Below, piece by piece: positions 26,348 through 35,596 of a stretch of DNA of 64,000 bases. The notes beneath the pieces were generated by a model. That model was not told the origin of the DNA, made no database searches, and was given only the letters and a program-made list of their open reading frames with translations. The stretch is from Cerasibacillus terrae (GTDB lineage Bacteria > Bacillota > Bacilli > Bacillales > Amphibacillaceae). The first letter of the stretch is position 1. Every line of letters starts with the position of its first letter. Where the stretch lies: assembly GCF_008039555.1 (NCBI RefSeq), contig NZ_VDUW01000002.1:62001-126000 (forward strand). The letters run 5' to 3'. The position numbers were made by a program, and so were the translations under genes.

Positions 26348-29300
26348 TTGAACAAAATAAAAGATGTGAATATAAAAGACCTATTTCCTTCTTATGTATA
26401 TGAACGTGGTTTAACATATTATAAACAAAACAGAGTACATGATCTTTCCTATGATTTAAATTATGGCGTTTGGACAGCGATTGTTGCTGGCAAAAATGAA
26501 ACCTATTTAGTAGAAGTGGATTTGAAAAAGGCACCAAAAGAGCCAGTCCGGGTTTATTGTGATTGCCCGGCACATGCAGCATACGGTCCGTGCAAGCATA
26601 TTGCTGCTGTATTACTTGGCATCCAGGATAGAGAATCACGGAAACAGAATACACAGCCTGCATATCAATTTACGGAAACAAATCAATTTATTCGGGCTAT
26701 AACCTCCCTTCAACAACAAGAAAGCCCAATAGAAATAATCCAAAATAAAATTCCAATTTATATCGAATATTACTGTCATATTATCTACGGAAACAAGCTT
26801 GGTATTGAAATGAAGGCAGGACCGAAACGTTTATACGTTGTAAAAGATATGGAAAATTTTCTAAGAGCAGTTCTAACCAATCAAGAATATTTCTTTACCA
26901 AAACATTCACCTATTCTCCTGAACAACATTATATATTATCAAAGGATCTAGAAGTTTTCCGGAAATTATATGACATTATTCAAAATAGTCGTATTTATGG
27001 AAGGGATGAATTTTATAGAGGGGATGTAGATGAAAGGCGTTATACCCTAATTCCTCCACTCATCACGGAAGAATTATTTACGATGTTGATGGAACGCAAT
27101 TTTTTAATGCAAAAGCATCAATCTAATTACATGGGTGAGGTAGTCATAAAGCAAGGGGAACTCCCATTTTCGTATGCATTAACAGAAGGGGAGAACGATG
27201 AGTTAATTCTTCATATTGATGATGTGTCCCATTTGAAGTTTTTACCAGACTACGATTTGTTAAAAGATAATACCGTTTTTTATATCCTTCAAAAAGATCA
27301 AGTGCCAATTGTCAATGTAATCATGTATTACTGGAATACCAATGAAAAACTGCCAATTGCGAAAGAACAGGCAGATACATTTATCTCAGAGGTCCTTCCA
27401 TCTTTAGAAAAAATTGGCCAGGTGGATATTTCAGAAAAAGTAGCTTCAGGAATTGTGCAAGTACCACTAGTTGCCAAGCTGTTTTTAGAAATAAAAGAAG
27501 GAATGATTCTCGGAAACTTGGAGTATCATTATGGCAATGAGACGGTGGACCCATTCGGACAGACAGCAGAAAAAGACACCATCATTGTGCGAGATGTGCA
27601 TAAAGAACAGAAAATTATGCAACTCATCGAACATTCAGACTTTCATTATAATGGAAGGGAATTGTATATTGAGCCAAATGAGGCGGAATTATATGATTTC
27701 CTTTATCATATGTTACCTGTGCTTGATGATTATGTGGAGTTGTTTTTAACATCTGAGCTTCGGAGTATGATGATGGAACAAGATATCCGTCCAGATACAA
27801 ATGTTCGTGTAGAATCAAGTACGAATTTATTAGAAATTGGCTTTGAATTAGATGGAGTAGATGATGGAGAAATCCAGCATATCTTACAAGCAGTGATAGA
27901 AAAGAAACGCTATTATCGTATGCAAACAGGTAAATTAATGTCTCTAGAAGGGGAAGAGTTTTCGTCGATTCAACAGTTTTTCTCCGATTTAAATATTAAA
28001 GAAACAGATATGCAAGATGGAAATATTAAAATGCCCGTCTATCGGGGTATCCAAGTTGATGAATTAATTGAAACAAATAAAATATATGATACTTCCTTTC
28101 GTAAATTACTACAGCATTTGAAAACACCAGAACAGCAAGTATATGAAGTGCCTGATCAATTACATGCTAATTTAAGGAACTATCAGATGGCTGGTTTCCA
28201 ATGGTTTAAATCATTAAGTGAATATCATTTAGGTGGAATTCTAGCAGATGATATGGGGTTAGGGAAGACATTACAAAGTATTGCCTATCTTGTATCAGAG
28301 CCAAGTGATAAACCACATCTTATTGTTGTTCCATCTTCTGTTGTATATAATTGGAAAAATGAACTAGCAAAGTTTGCACCATCTTTATCTGTAACCGTGT
28401 TAACCGGAAATCCAAGAGAACGCCATGAAAGAATGGAGAAAGCAGACAATATAGATGTATGGATTACTTCTTATGCGACCCTACGCCAAGATATAGCACA
28501 TTATCGTGAGCTTTCTTTTCATGTGCTTATTCTTGATGAAGCACAATATATTAAAAACTATGCAACGAAAACATCGAAAGCAATGCGGGAGATTCAAGCA
28601 AATCGTAAATTCGCGTTAAGTGGCACACCAATTGAAAACTCAATTGATGAATTATGGGCAATTTTCCAAGTTGTATTACCAGGCCTTATGCCAAATAGGA
28701 AAACGTTTCGCCAATTAGAGCACGATAAAATAGCCACTTTAACAAAGCCATTTATTTTACGACGATTAAAATCGGATGTATTAAAAGAGCTACCTGAAAA
28801 AATTGAATCTGTTTATGTATCTGAATTAACGAAAGAACAAAAAGAACTCTATATTGCTTATTTACAACAATTACAAAAAGAAACAGCACAAACGTTAAAA
28901 GAAAATAGTTTTCAACAAAATCGTATGAAAATCTTGGCAGGCTTGACAAGATTACGTCAGCTTTGTTGTCATCCAGCATTATTTATTGAAAATTATACCG
29001 GAAAGTCAGGGAAGTTAGAACAGTTGATGCAAACCGTTCGTAGTGCCATTGAAAATGGGAAGCGGATGTTGATATTTTCCCAATTTACAAGTATGCATGA
29101 AATGATTGCCAAGGTGTTAGAGAAAGAAGAAATTGCTTATTTTTATTTACATGGGCAAACTCCTTCTAAAGAACGGGTGGAAATGAGTGAACGATTTAAT
29201 AATGGAGAGAAGAGTGTCTTTCTAATTTCGCTGAAAGCTGGTGGAACAGGCTTAAATCTAACTGGTGCAGATACCGTTATTTTATATGATTTATGGTGGA

Positions 29301-29521
29301 ATCCAGCGGTGGAAGACCAAGCAACAGGTAGGGCCCATCGCTTTGGTCAGAAAAACACAGTCCAAGTCATTCGCCTTATTGCAGAAGGTACGATTGAAGA
29401 AAAAATTTATGAATTACAGCAAAAGAAACGAGAATTGATTGATAAAGTAATTCAACCTGGAGAAACCATGCTATCAAGCTTGAGTGAGAAAGATATTCGT
29501 GAGCTATTAAGTATGTCGTAA
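26348..29521 (+). CDS. SNF2 family DEAD/DEAH-box helicase with SWIM zinc finger
   Basis: I place the start at the TTG at 26348, which has AAAGAGGG 6 bases upstream. The 1057-residue protein begins with a SWIM zinc finger (C-D-C-P-A-H followed by G-P-C-K-H at about residues 75-95). A long bacterial SNF2-associated region follows, then the helicase core. The core shows motif I D-D-M-G-L-G-K-T near residue 635, motif II as D-E-A-Q, motif III S-G-T-P-I-E-N and motif VI Q-A-T-G-R-A-H-R-F-G-Q. Bacterial proteins of this HepA/YwqA type move along DNA or remodel protein-DNA complexes. The gene is monocistronic and ends at a strong terminator. Confidence 0.92.
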   Translation: MNKIKDVNIKDLFPSYVYERGLTYYKQNRVHDLSYDLNYGVWTAIVAGKNETYLVEVDLKKAPKEPVRVYCDCPAHAAYGPCKHIAAVLLGIQDRESRKQNTQPAYQFTETNQFIRAITSLQQQESPIEIIQNKIPIYIEYYCHIIYGNKLGIEMKAGPKRLYVVKDMENFLRAVLTNQEYFFTKTFTYSPEQHYILSKDLEVFRKLYDIIQNSRIYGRDEFYRGDVDERRYTLIPPLITEELFTMLMERNFLMQKHQSNYMGEVVIKQGELPFSYALTEGENDELILHIDDVSHLKFLPDYDLLKDNTVFYILQKDQVPIVNVIMYYWNTNEKLPIAKEQADTFISEVLPSLEKIGQVDISEKVASGIVQVPLVAKLFLEIKEGMILGNLEYHYGNETVDPFGQTAEKDTIIVRDVHKEQKIMQLIEHSDFHYNGRELYIEPNEAELYDFLYHMLPVLDDYVELFLTSELRSMMMEQDIRPDTNVRVESSTNLLEIGFELDGVDDGEIQHILQAVIEKKRYYRMQTGKLMSLEGEEFSSIQQFFSDLNIKETDMQDGNIKMPVYRGIQVDELIETNKIYDTSFRKLLQHLKTPEQQVYEVPDQLHANLRNYQMAGFQWFKSLSEYHLGGILADDMGLGKTLQSIAYLVSEPSDKPHLIVVPSSVVYNWKNELAKFAPSLSVTVLTGNPRERHERMEKADNIDVWITSYATLRQDIAHYRELSFHVLILDEAQYIKNYATKTSKAMREIQANRKFALSGTPIENSIDELWAIFQVVLPGLMPNRKTFRQLEHDKIATLTKPFILRRLKSDVLKELPEKIESVYVSELTKEQKELYIAYLQQLQKETAQTLKENSFQQNRMKILAGLTRLRQLCCHPALFIENYTGKSGKLEQLMQTVRSAIENGKRMLIFSQFTSMHEMIAKVLEKEEIAYFYLHGQTPSKERVEMSERFNNGEKSVFLISLKAGGTGLNLTGADTVILYDLWWNPAVEDQATGRAHRFGQKNTVQVIRLIAEGTIEEKIYELQQKKRELIDKVIQPGETMLSSLSEKDIRELLSMS

Positions 29522-29557
29522 AAAAACAGGTGCCAGACAAAGTGGTACCTGTTTTTT
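29520..29557. terminator. Terminator after the SNF2 gene
   Basis: AAAAAACAGGTGCCA pairs with TGGTACCTGTTTTTT. It also abuts the stop of the convergent regulator gene, so it can serve both. Confidence 0.9.
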
Positions 29558-30825
29558 TACTCTACTTTATATAGTTTCCTTGGTCTTCCTCGTGTATATG
29601 GTTTCTCTTCTCCGACTACTTTAATGACTTTTCCTCCAAGTAATTTATTAATAGTACGCTCCGCGCTGCGTTTGGTAACTCGGTAGTAATCGGCGACATC
29701 ATGAGAAGAGAAGGGTTCATTATTTCTTAATGTAATAAAATCAATAAAATGATAGGATGTTTCATTATTTAGTCGTGCCCGGTGGATTAATGCCTGATAA
29801 AGTTTAGCTGGATCGAGATGTTTCTTCACACCAATCGGTCCAATTGTTTCTTGGGAGTCATTGATTAAATAGCAACTTGTTTGTGGAGATTTGGCACACA
29901 CATCAATTGCTAGGTTCGCATGTTTTTCAGCTTGTTCTGCATTTAGTCCAAGCCCAAAGCCAATATCAACAGGTATTTGTATCATTTCATTGATTCTTTC
30001 TAGCAAAGGAAAGTGGCGGTAATTATTTGTAACATATGTTAGCATTTCTTTTGTCCCGAATAAAACAAATTTATTTTGTTTTAGGCGAACAACTGATGAA
30101 TGTGTCTTTTGGGCAAATAGTTTCAGGATTGCTTGCAGTTTTTCGCATTGTTGTTGTAATGTATCTATATTATGTATATCGGTTTTACGAACTCGGACAT
30201 AGCAAGCAACTACCTGGGCAGTTTTATCTTGGTTAAATTGTACCATGGAAGTACACTTTTCAATTGCTTGTTTCATATTAATTATTGGTACATGAATGCG
30301 TTTATTAGGTACTCCCAGTTTTGTTAATTGTTTAGAAACATCGTGAATAGTTGTTAAAATATAATCGACTTTTCCTTCTTTCCATAGATTGTAGTGGAAG
30401 GAAACAATGGTATCGATGGGTACACCAGATTTATAATCAATCACATAAACACTATTTGCATCCATACGTAAATCTGTAAGTACTTTGTTTACTTGTTGTT
30501 GATTGAGTACATCAATCGATAGTCGTCCTAAAGGGCGATTAGTTTCTTTTAAAAGGTGGAAAAAGGATGTTAATACCATGTACTCATCATAGGGAACAGT
30601 AATAATTGGAAGGTTTTTCTGGATTTTATCCTTTACATATAAATATGGGTATGCTTCTGTAAACAAATACACATCACATTGATACACATGATTCATTAGA
30701 TCTATAATTTCGGTTACTTTGTTATAAATTTGTGGTATGATTTCTATTTGTTTATTTTCTTTTGTATACTGCTTAAGTCGTTTTATATTCTCCTTTCTTC
30801 CAAATGCAGCAATCTTAACACTCAT
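29557..30825 (-). CDS. Regulator with degenerate GGDEF-like domain and C-terminal winged helix
   Basis: The ATG at 30825 has GGAGGG 8 bases upstream, and the following M-S-V-K-I-A-A-F-G-R begins a Rossmann-like strand; an in-frame ATG at 30882 lacks such a site. The 422-residue protein has three parts. An N-terminal sensory region of about 180 residues resembles a PrpR-N or receiver-like fold. A central domain has I-G-F-G-L-G-L-N-A-E-Q-A-E, reminiscent of the C-terminal part of GGDEF-like/GTP-cyclohydrolase-III-like domains, but no GGDEF active site is visible. A C-terminal wHTH ends in R-G-R-P-R-K-L-Y. It likely represses or activates transcription in response to an unknown nucleotide or metabolite. 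Domain assignments are by eye. Confidence 0.6.
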   Translation of the reverse strand: MSVKIAAFGRKENIKRLKQYTKENKQIEIIPQIYNKVTEIIDLMNHVYQCDVYLFTEAYPYLYVKDKIQKNLPIITVPYDEYMVLTSFFHLLKETNRPLGRLSIDVLNQQQVNKVLTDLRMDANSVYVIDYKSGVPIDTIVSFHYNLWKEGKVDYILTTIHDVSKQLTKLGVPNKRIHVPIINMKQAIEKCTSMVQFNQDKTAQVVACYVRVRKTDIHNIDTLQQQCEKLQAILKLFAQKTHSSVVRLKQNKFVLFGTKEMLTYVTNNYRHFPLLERINEMIQIPVDIGFGLGLNAEQAEKHANLAIDVCAKSPQTSCYLINDSQETIGPIGVKKHLDPAKLYQALIHRARLNNETSYHFIDFITLRNNEPFSSHDVADYYRVTKRSAERTINKLLGGKVIKVVGEEKPYTRGRPRKLYKVE

Positions 30826-31012
30826 AACATGTTCCCTCCATTTCGTTTCATATAATTCTTTTATATGAGTTGTTGAATTCACATTTTTTAACAGAAATAT
30901 AATAGAATTAAGAATATTCTATTGAATTTTCTTAATATTGTCAAGAGGTATATTGTCGAAAAAGTGTAAAAAAACTGTGTTACAATAAAGAGGGAAAGGG
31001 TGAAAGTGCAAA

Positions 31013-32068
31013 ATGACAAAATTAATGGATTTATTAAAAATAAAATATCCAATTATACAGGCAGGAATGGCGGGTGGGATAACCACAGCAGATCTCGTCA
31101 GTACAGTAGCTGAACAGGGCGGATTAGGCACAATCGGTGCTGGTTATATGGATGACAAAACATTAAAACACATCATTAAGGAAGTAAAAGAACAAACGAA
31201 TCAACCTTTTGCTGTAAATTTATTTGCCGCCGATTTAGCAGCCCAAAGTGATGAAATATTTGCTACACAAAAGCACCTAAACCAAATTAGACAAGAATTA
31301 GGAATGGATCATGGCAAATCCCAAGTTATTGTTACAGACCATTTAGAAGCAAAAATTGATGTGATTATAGAAGAAAATATTCCAATCGTAAGTACTGCTT
31401 TCGGAGTATTACCTACATCTATTATTAAAAAATTAAAGGATAAAAACATTATAGTGATTGGTATGGCTACGAATGTGTCAGAAGGTGAACAGCTTGTTCA
31501 GGCTGGATATGATGCCATTGTCGCACAAGGAACAGAAGCAGGAGGACATCGTGGTACATTTGATATAAGGAAATATCCAGAAGGCTGTAATATTGAATTA
31601 CTGTCTTTAGTAAGGCAGTTTCTAACAAAGTTTTCGGTACCAATTATTGCTGCAGGTGGCATTTATGCTAGAAGTCAAGTTAAAGCATTACAAGAAATGG
31701 GTGTCAGTGCTGTTCAAATTGGAACTAGATTTTTGCTAGCGAAAGAAGCAGGAACAAATAAAGCATATCGTAAGGCATTGATACAGGCAACATCAGAGGA
31801 TACAGTAATTACAAAGGTTTTCTCTGGTCGTCCAGCAAGAGCCATTCAAAACGAGATGATACAACAGATCAATCAATGGAGGACACCTATTCAACCATTT
31901 CCTATCCAGAATGCATTAACGAAGGATATTCGTACATATGCTAAAGAACAAGAAAATAGTAATTATCAATCTTTATGGGCAGGTATTGGTGTTGGGAAAT
32001 TAAAAAAGGAAGAAACGGTGTCTGAAATCATTACCGATTTGTTTCCTGATAAAGAAAAATCAAAGTAG
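31013..32068 (+). CDS. Nitronate monooxygenase (2-nitropropane dioxygenase family)
   Basis: This FMN-dependent TIM-barrel enzyme of 351 residues oxidises nitronates such as propionate-3-nitronate. It shows the N-terminal Q-A-G-M-A-G-G-I-T motif, the G-G-L-G-T-I-G-A-G segment, the E-A-G-G-H-R-G motif with the catalytic-region His, and the flavin-phosphate loops A-A-G-G-I and Q-I-G-T-R-F. FabK-type enoyl reductases share this fold, but the E-A-G-G-H motif with R-G and the short length favour nitronate monooxygenase. It shares a hairpin at its 3' end with the convergent acyl-CoA ligase gene. Confidence 0.87.
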   Translation: MTKLMDLLKIKYPIIQAGMAGGITTADLVSTVAEQGGLGTIGAGYMDDKTLKHIIKEVKEQTNQPFAVNLFAADLAAQSDEIFATQKHLNQIRQELGMDHGKSQVIVTDHLEAKIDVIIEENIPIVSTAFGVLPTSIIKKLKDKNIIVIGMATNVSEGEQLVQAGYDAIVAQGTEAGGHRGTFDIRKYPEGCNIELLSLVRQFLTKFSVPIIAAGGIYARSQVKALQEMGVSAVQIGTRFLLAKEAGTNKAYRKALIQATSEDTVITKVFSGRPARAIQNEMIQQINQWRTPIQPFPIQNALTKDIRTYAKEQENSNYQSLWAGIGVGKLKKEETVSEIITDLFPDKEKSK

Positions 32069-32088
32069 GGATTCACCCCTACTTTGAT
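32059..32088. terminator. Hairpin spanning the ends of two convergent genes
   Basis: ATCAAAGTAGGG pairs with CCCTACTTTGAT. The hairpin contains both stop codons. It lacks a long T-run, so termination is probable but not certain. Confidence 0.55.
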
Positions 32089-33689
32089 TGATAATGTTCT
32101 TTTAATTTCTCACGTAATGCTCGTTTTAGAAATTTTCCTACTGATGTTTTTGGTATTTCATCCATAAATATAATATCATCAGGGAGCCAAAACTTCGCAA
32201 AATGTGGTTTTAAATAATCAAGTAATTCCTCTTTTGTAACCTCTTTACCTTCTTTCAATACGACACATGCAATTGGACGTTCTTGCCATTGGACATTGGG
32301 AACAGCGACAACGCTTGCTTCATATACTGCTTCATGAGCCATTAATTGATTTTCTAAATCAACGGAGGAGATCCATTCTCCACCACTTTTAATTAAATCA
32401 TTCGTACGGTCAACGATTTGAATTGTTCCTTCTTCATCCACTTTCACAACATCTCCCGTATGGAACCAACCATCAGAAAAGGCTTCTTTACTTCGGTCAT
32501 CTTTATAATATCCATCGGCAATCCATGGTCCACGTACGAGGAGCTCTCCCATTGCTTCATCATCCCAAGGAATATCTCCTTTATCATCGATGATTTTCAT
32601 TTCTAATCCTGGTACAAGAATACCTTGTCTTGCACGTTGCTGTAGTTTTTCTTCTTTTGTTATGTTTTGTTGATAGCTTTTTAACCTAGAGTATGTCACA
32701 AGTGGAGTTGTTTCAGTTGCCCCATAAGCATGGTAAAAAGGGACTCCTAATTTTTCTTCAAATGTTTGAATTAAACCGAGTGGAGCAGCAGCACCTCCAC
32801 ATAAAACACCTCGTAAACTAGAAGTATCATATTGATTTTGTAGTAATTCTTGTGCTAATCCTAACCAAATGGTTGGTACTCCTAAAGACACCGTAACTTG
32901 ATAGGTTTCAATGAATTTGGCAAGTCTCTTTGGGGTAAAGCGAGGCCCAGGCATAACTTGAGTTGCCCCAAACCATGTACTAGCAAAAGGTGCTCCCCAC
33001 GCATTAACATGAAATTGTGGGACAACAGGCATAACGATATCAGACTCAGAGAGTGCTGCTGTATCTGCTAAACCGAGCGCAAGACAATGTAGAACAATTC
33101 CACGGTGAGAATAAATCACCCCTTTTGGCTTTCCGGTTGTAGCAGAAGTGTAGCACATCCCCGCAGGGTCATTTTCATTAAGTTCTCGGTGAAATGAATG
33201 TGATGGATCCCCAGAATGTAGGAGTTCTTCATAGGAGTACAGAGGAGAAAGATTTGAATCTGGTAGTGTATCTTTGTCTGTCATAATAATAAAAGCTTCC
33301 ACAGAATGTAAATGATCTTTTATTTTTTCAACAAGAGGTAAAACATCTTCATCAATAAAGAGTACTTTATCTTCTGCATGGTTGATAATGTAAATAATAT
33401 GCTCTGGTGACAGACGGAAATTTATTGTATGTAAGACAGCACCAGTTCCGGGGGCAGCAAAATATACTTCCAAATGGCGATGATGATTCCAAGCAAGTGT
33501 ACCGACACGGTCTCCTTTTTGAATTCCGAGACGTTCTAATACACTCATGAGTCGTCTTGTTCGTTTTCCAATTTCACGATAGGAAAATTGATGGATTTTA
33601 TCATGGGTTTGAGAAATTACTTTTTTCTTTGGAAAAAATTTTTCTGCATGTTCTAATAAAGAGCCAACTAATAAAGGACTGTTCATCAT
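32079..33689 (-). CDS. Fatty-acid--CoA ligase (AMP-forming acyl-CoA synthetase)
   Basis: The enzyme activates a fatty acid through an acyl-adenylate to acyl-CoA. The 536-residue protein carries the AMP-binding P-loop Y-T-S-A-T-T-G-K-P-K-G near residue 180, with Ala in place of the usual Gly. The Y-G-A-T-E-T motif, the W-F-H-T-G-D motif and D-R-T-N-D-L-I-K-S-G-G-E-W-I-S follow. The terminal Lys in P-K-T-S-V-G-K-F completes the adenylation site. It is closest to medium/long-chain acyl-CoA synthetases. The start (ATGATG) follows GAGGTGATT. Chain-length preference cannot be read from the sequence. Confidence 0.9.
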   Translation of the reverse strand: MMNSPLLVGSLLEHAEKFFPKKKVISQTHDKIHQFSYREIGKRTRRLMSVLERLGIQKGDRVGTLAWNHHRHLEVYFAAPGTGAVLHTINFRLSPEHIIYIINHAEDKVLFIDEDVLPLVEKIKDHLHSVEAFIIMTDKDTLPDSNLSPLYSYEELLHSGDPSHSFHRELNENDPAGMCYTSATTGKPKGVIYSHRGIVLHCLALGLADTAALSESDIVMPVVPQFHVNAWGAPFASTWFGATQVMPGPRFTPKRLAKFIETYQVTVSLGVPTIWLGLAQELLQNQYDTSSLRGVLCGGAAAPLGLIQTFEEKLGVPFYHAYGATETTPLVTYSRLKSYQQNITKEEKLQQRARQGILVPGLEMKIIDDKGDIPWDDEAMGELLVRGPWIADGYYKDDRSKEAFSDGWFHTGDVVKVDEEGTIQIVDRTNDLIKSGGEWISSVDLENQLMAHEAVYEASVVAVPNVQWQERPIACVVLKEGKEVTKEELLDYLKPHFAKFWLPDDIIFMDEIPKTSVGKFLKRALREKLKEHYQSK

Positions 33690-33863
33690 GCTTAATCACC
33701 TCAACTTTTAGTTTTATACAATTAGTATAGTATATTAAAAAAATTCCGTAAATATGTTTTAGAAATTTCATTATAATTTTCAAAAGTAATTAAGCATGCT
33801 TATAGTCTATACATCATAAGGCTTATCATGTTTTACATTGCATTATTTTCAGTTTATTGTGAC

Positions 33864-33903
33864 ATGTAAGCGTTTGACATAACTGTTAGTTATTATGTAA
33901 AAT
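33864..33903 (+). promoter_or_regulatory. Promoter with cre-like palindrome upstream of the TAXI-TRAP operon
   Basis: TTGACA at 33874-33879 and TAAAAT at 33898-33903 form a sigma-A type promoter with an 18-base spacer. Overlapping the -35 is ATGTAAGCGTTTGACAT (33864-33880). It resembles a CcpA cre site but is one base too long for the consensus, so catabolite control is only suggested. Confidence 0.5.
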
Positions 33904-33949
33904 GTTTATACTTATAATTTTTATAATTTTAATAATAAGGGGGATAAGT

Positions 33950-34936
33950 ATGAAAAAGAGGAGTATTCTAATTTCCGTTCTAATGCTATTTATTGTTTCA
34001 CTTGTTCTAGTAGCTTGTGGTGGTAATGATAAAGAAGTAGATGCTGGAAAAAATAAAAAAGAGGATCCAGAATTTATGAAATTTTTAACCGGTGGAACAG
34101 GAGGAACCTACTATCCATTAGGTGGAGCTATTGCAAAGGTATTTTCTGATGAAGCAGGAATCAGTGCAGACGCTATATCTTCAAATGCTTCTGCTGATAA
34201 CGTTGTAGAGTTATCAAAAAAGGGTGCTGAACTTGCTTTTGTTCAAACAGATGTATTGTCCTATGCAATAGAGGGAGTCCATGCTTTTGAAGACAAAAAA
34301 GTGGATAATGTTCTTGCACTTGGGTCACTTTATCCGGAGGCAATTCAAATCGTAACAACTGCAGATTCAGGTATTAAATCTGTTGAAGATTTGAAGGGGA
34401 AAACTGTTTCAGTTGGTGCTCCAGGTTCTGGAACATATATTAATGCCGAACAAATTCTTGAAATTCACGGTATGACAATGGATGATATTGACGCACAGAA
34501 TCTAGACTTTGATGAATCAACTGGTGGAATTCAAGATGGAAATATTGATGCTGCATTTATTACAGCAGGTACACCAACAGGTTCTGTAGAAGGCTTAACA
34601 GCCACAAATGATGTAACAATTGTACCGATTGCTAAAGATAAAATAGATGAGCTTGTTGAGAAGTATCCATTCTATGCAGCCGAGACGATTGAAGAAGGAA
34701 CATATAAATTAGAGGAAGATGTTGAAACAGTAGCTGTTTTAGCAATGGTAGCAGTAGTTGATTCATTATCTGAGGACACTGTTTATGAATTAACGAAAGC
34801 GCTTTATGAGAATGCAGATAAAATCGCACATGATAGAGGAAAGTCAATTACCTTAGATACAGCTTTAGATGGAATAGGTATGGATTTACATCCGGGTGCA
34901 GAAAAGTACTTTAAAGAACAAGGTTTAATGGAGTAA
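33950..34936 (+). CDS. TAXI family TRAP transporter solute-binding lipoprotein
   Basis: I chose the ATG at 33950, which has AAGGGGG upstream and opens a signal peptide (M-K-K-R-S); the ATG-like start 48 bases upstream has no site. The 328-residue protein has lipobox L-V-A-C-G and the family signature T-G-G-T-G-G-T-Y-Y-P-L-G-G near the mature N terminus. The V-S-V-G-A-P-G-S-G-T motif follows near residue 155. It captures an organic acid (glutamate-, 2-oxoglutarate- or C4-type in known cases) and hands it to the fused TRAP permease encoded two genes downstream. A terminator-like hairpin after it would lower expression of those genes relative to the binding protein. Confidence 0.93.
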   Translation: MKKRSILISVLMLFIVSLVLVACGGNDKEVDAGKNKKEDPEFMKFLTGGTGGTYYPLGGAIAKVFSDEAGISADAISSNASADNVVELSKKGAELAFVQTDVLSYAIEGVHAFEDKKVDNVLALGSLYPEAIQIVTTADSGIKSVEDLKGKTVSVGAPGSGTYINAEQILEIHGMTMDDIDAQNLDFDESTGGIQDGNIDAAFITAGTPTGSVEGLTATNDVTIVPIAKDKIDELVEKYPFYAAETIEEGTYKLEEDVETVAVLAMVAVVDSLSEDTVYELTKALYENADKIAHDRGKSITLDTALDGIGMDLHPGAEKYFKEQGLME

Positions 34937-34956
34937 AGAATATATAGGGTGTAGTA

Positions 34957-34994
34957 GAAAAAGGCCAGCTGATTTGCCACTGGCCTTTCTTTTA
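34957..34994 (+). terminator. Hairpin between the TAXI and DUF1850 genes
   Basis: AAAGGCCAG pairs with CTGGCCTTT, followed by CTTTTA. It probably acts as partial terminator or 3' stabiliser inside the operon. Confidence 0.75.
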
Positions 34995-35068
34995 AGTTAT
35001 AAAATTAGATTACTAGGTTGAATTGCATGATATTACGATTACTACATTCTAATAGTTTGGTGAACATG

Positions 35069-35596
35069 ATGAAAAAATGGATTATTATTATTCTTCTTTG
35101 TTTATTCATCTGTATCTTGTCCATCCATATCCCTTTTCGTACAGCACTTGTATTTTACAAAGAGAACACAGATAAAATGGAAGCATATTTACCGCTTCAA
35201 GAAGGGGATACCTTTCAAATTATTTATACACATTCCATCCATTTATCAGATGTTGTCGATAAATATCAAATTAGTTCTAATCACGATATAAAACAATATG
35301 AAACCGTTTATGAACAATATGGTATAGGAATGCCTGCAAATGCTGTCGGTAATGAAGAATTCGTTTATGAAGATGGGAAATATCATATTAAAAATATGGA
35401 GCGAATCTTTCCATCCATTCATTTGCGAAATGGAAAAACAGTATCTAAGCATCGTCTTGTCTGGGGCGATCATAAGGAGTATCTTGTATTATTTAATGAT
35501 TATTTTAACCCTGGAGACTATTTTACGGTTAAGGTAGACGATTTATCTATATGGAATATGTGGAAAGGAGTGAAAATTGATGACAAAAGAAAATGA
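35069..35596 (+). CDS. DUF1850 domain protein of the TRAP locus
   Basis: The product has about 175 residues when started at the ATG at 35069, with GGTG 6 bases upstream (35066 is nearly as good). It has one N-terminal membrane helix (about residues 5-25). An extracytoplasmic beta-rich domain follows with T-H-S-I-H-L-S, Y-E-Q-Y-G-I-G-M-P and a Gly/Asn-rich segment, matching DUF1850. DUF1850 genes regularly sit between TAXI receptors and fused TRAP permeases, so it is likely an accessory subunit. It overlaps the permease gene by 17 bases. Confidence 0.82.
   Translation: MKKWIIIILLCLFICILSIHIPFRTALVFYKENTDKMEAYLPLQEGDTFQIIYTHSIHLSDVVDKYQISSNHDIKQYETVYEQYGIGMPANAVGNEEFVYEDGKYHIKNMERIFPSIHLRNGKTVSKHRLVWGDHKEYLVLFNDYFNPGDYFTVKVDDLSIWNMWKGVKIDDKRK

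Noticed and set aside
31013..32068. FabK enoyl-ACP reductase
   Set aside because: The protein shares the fold, but the E-A-G-G-H-R-G motif and lack of fatty-acid synthesis neighbours favour nitronate monooxygenase.
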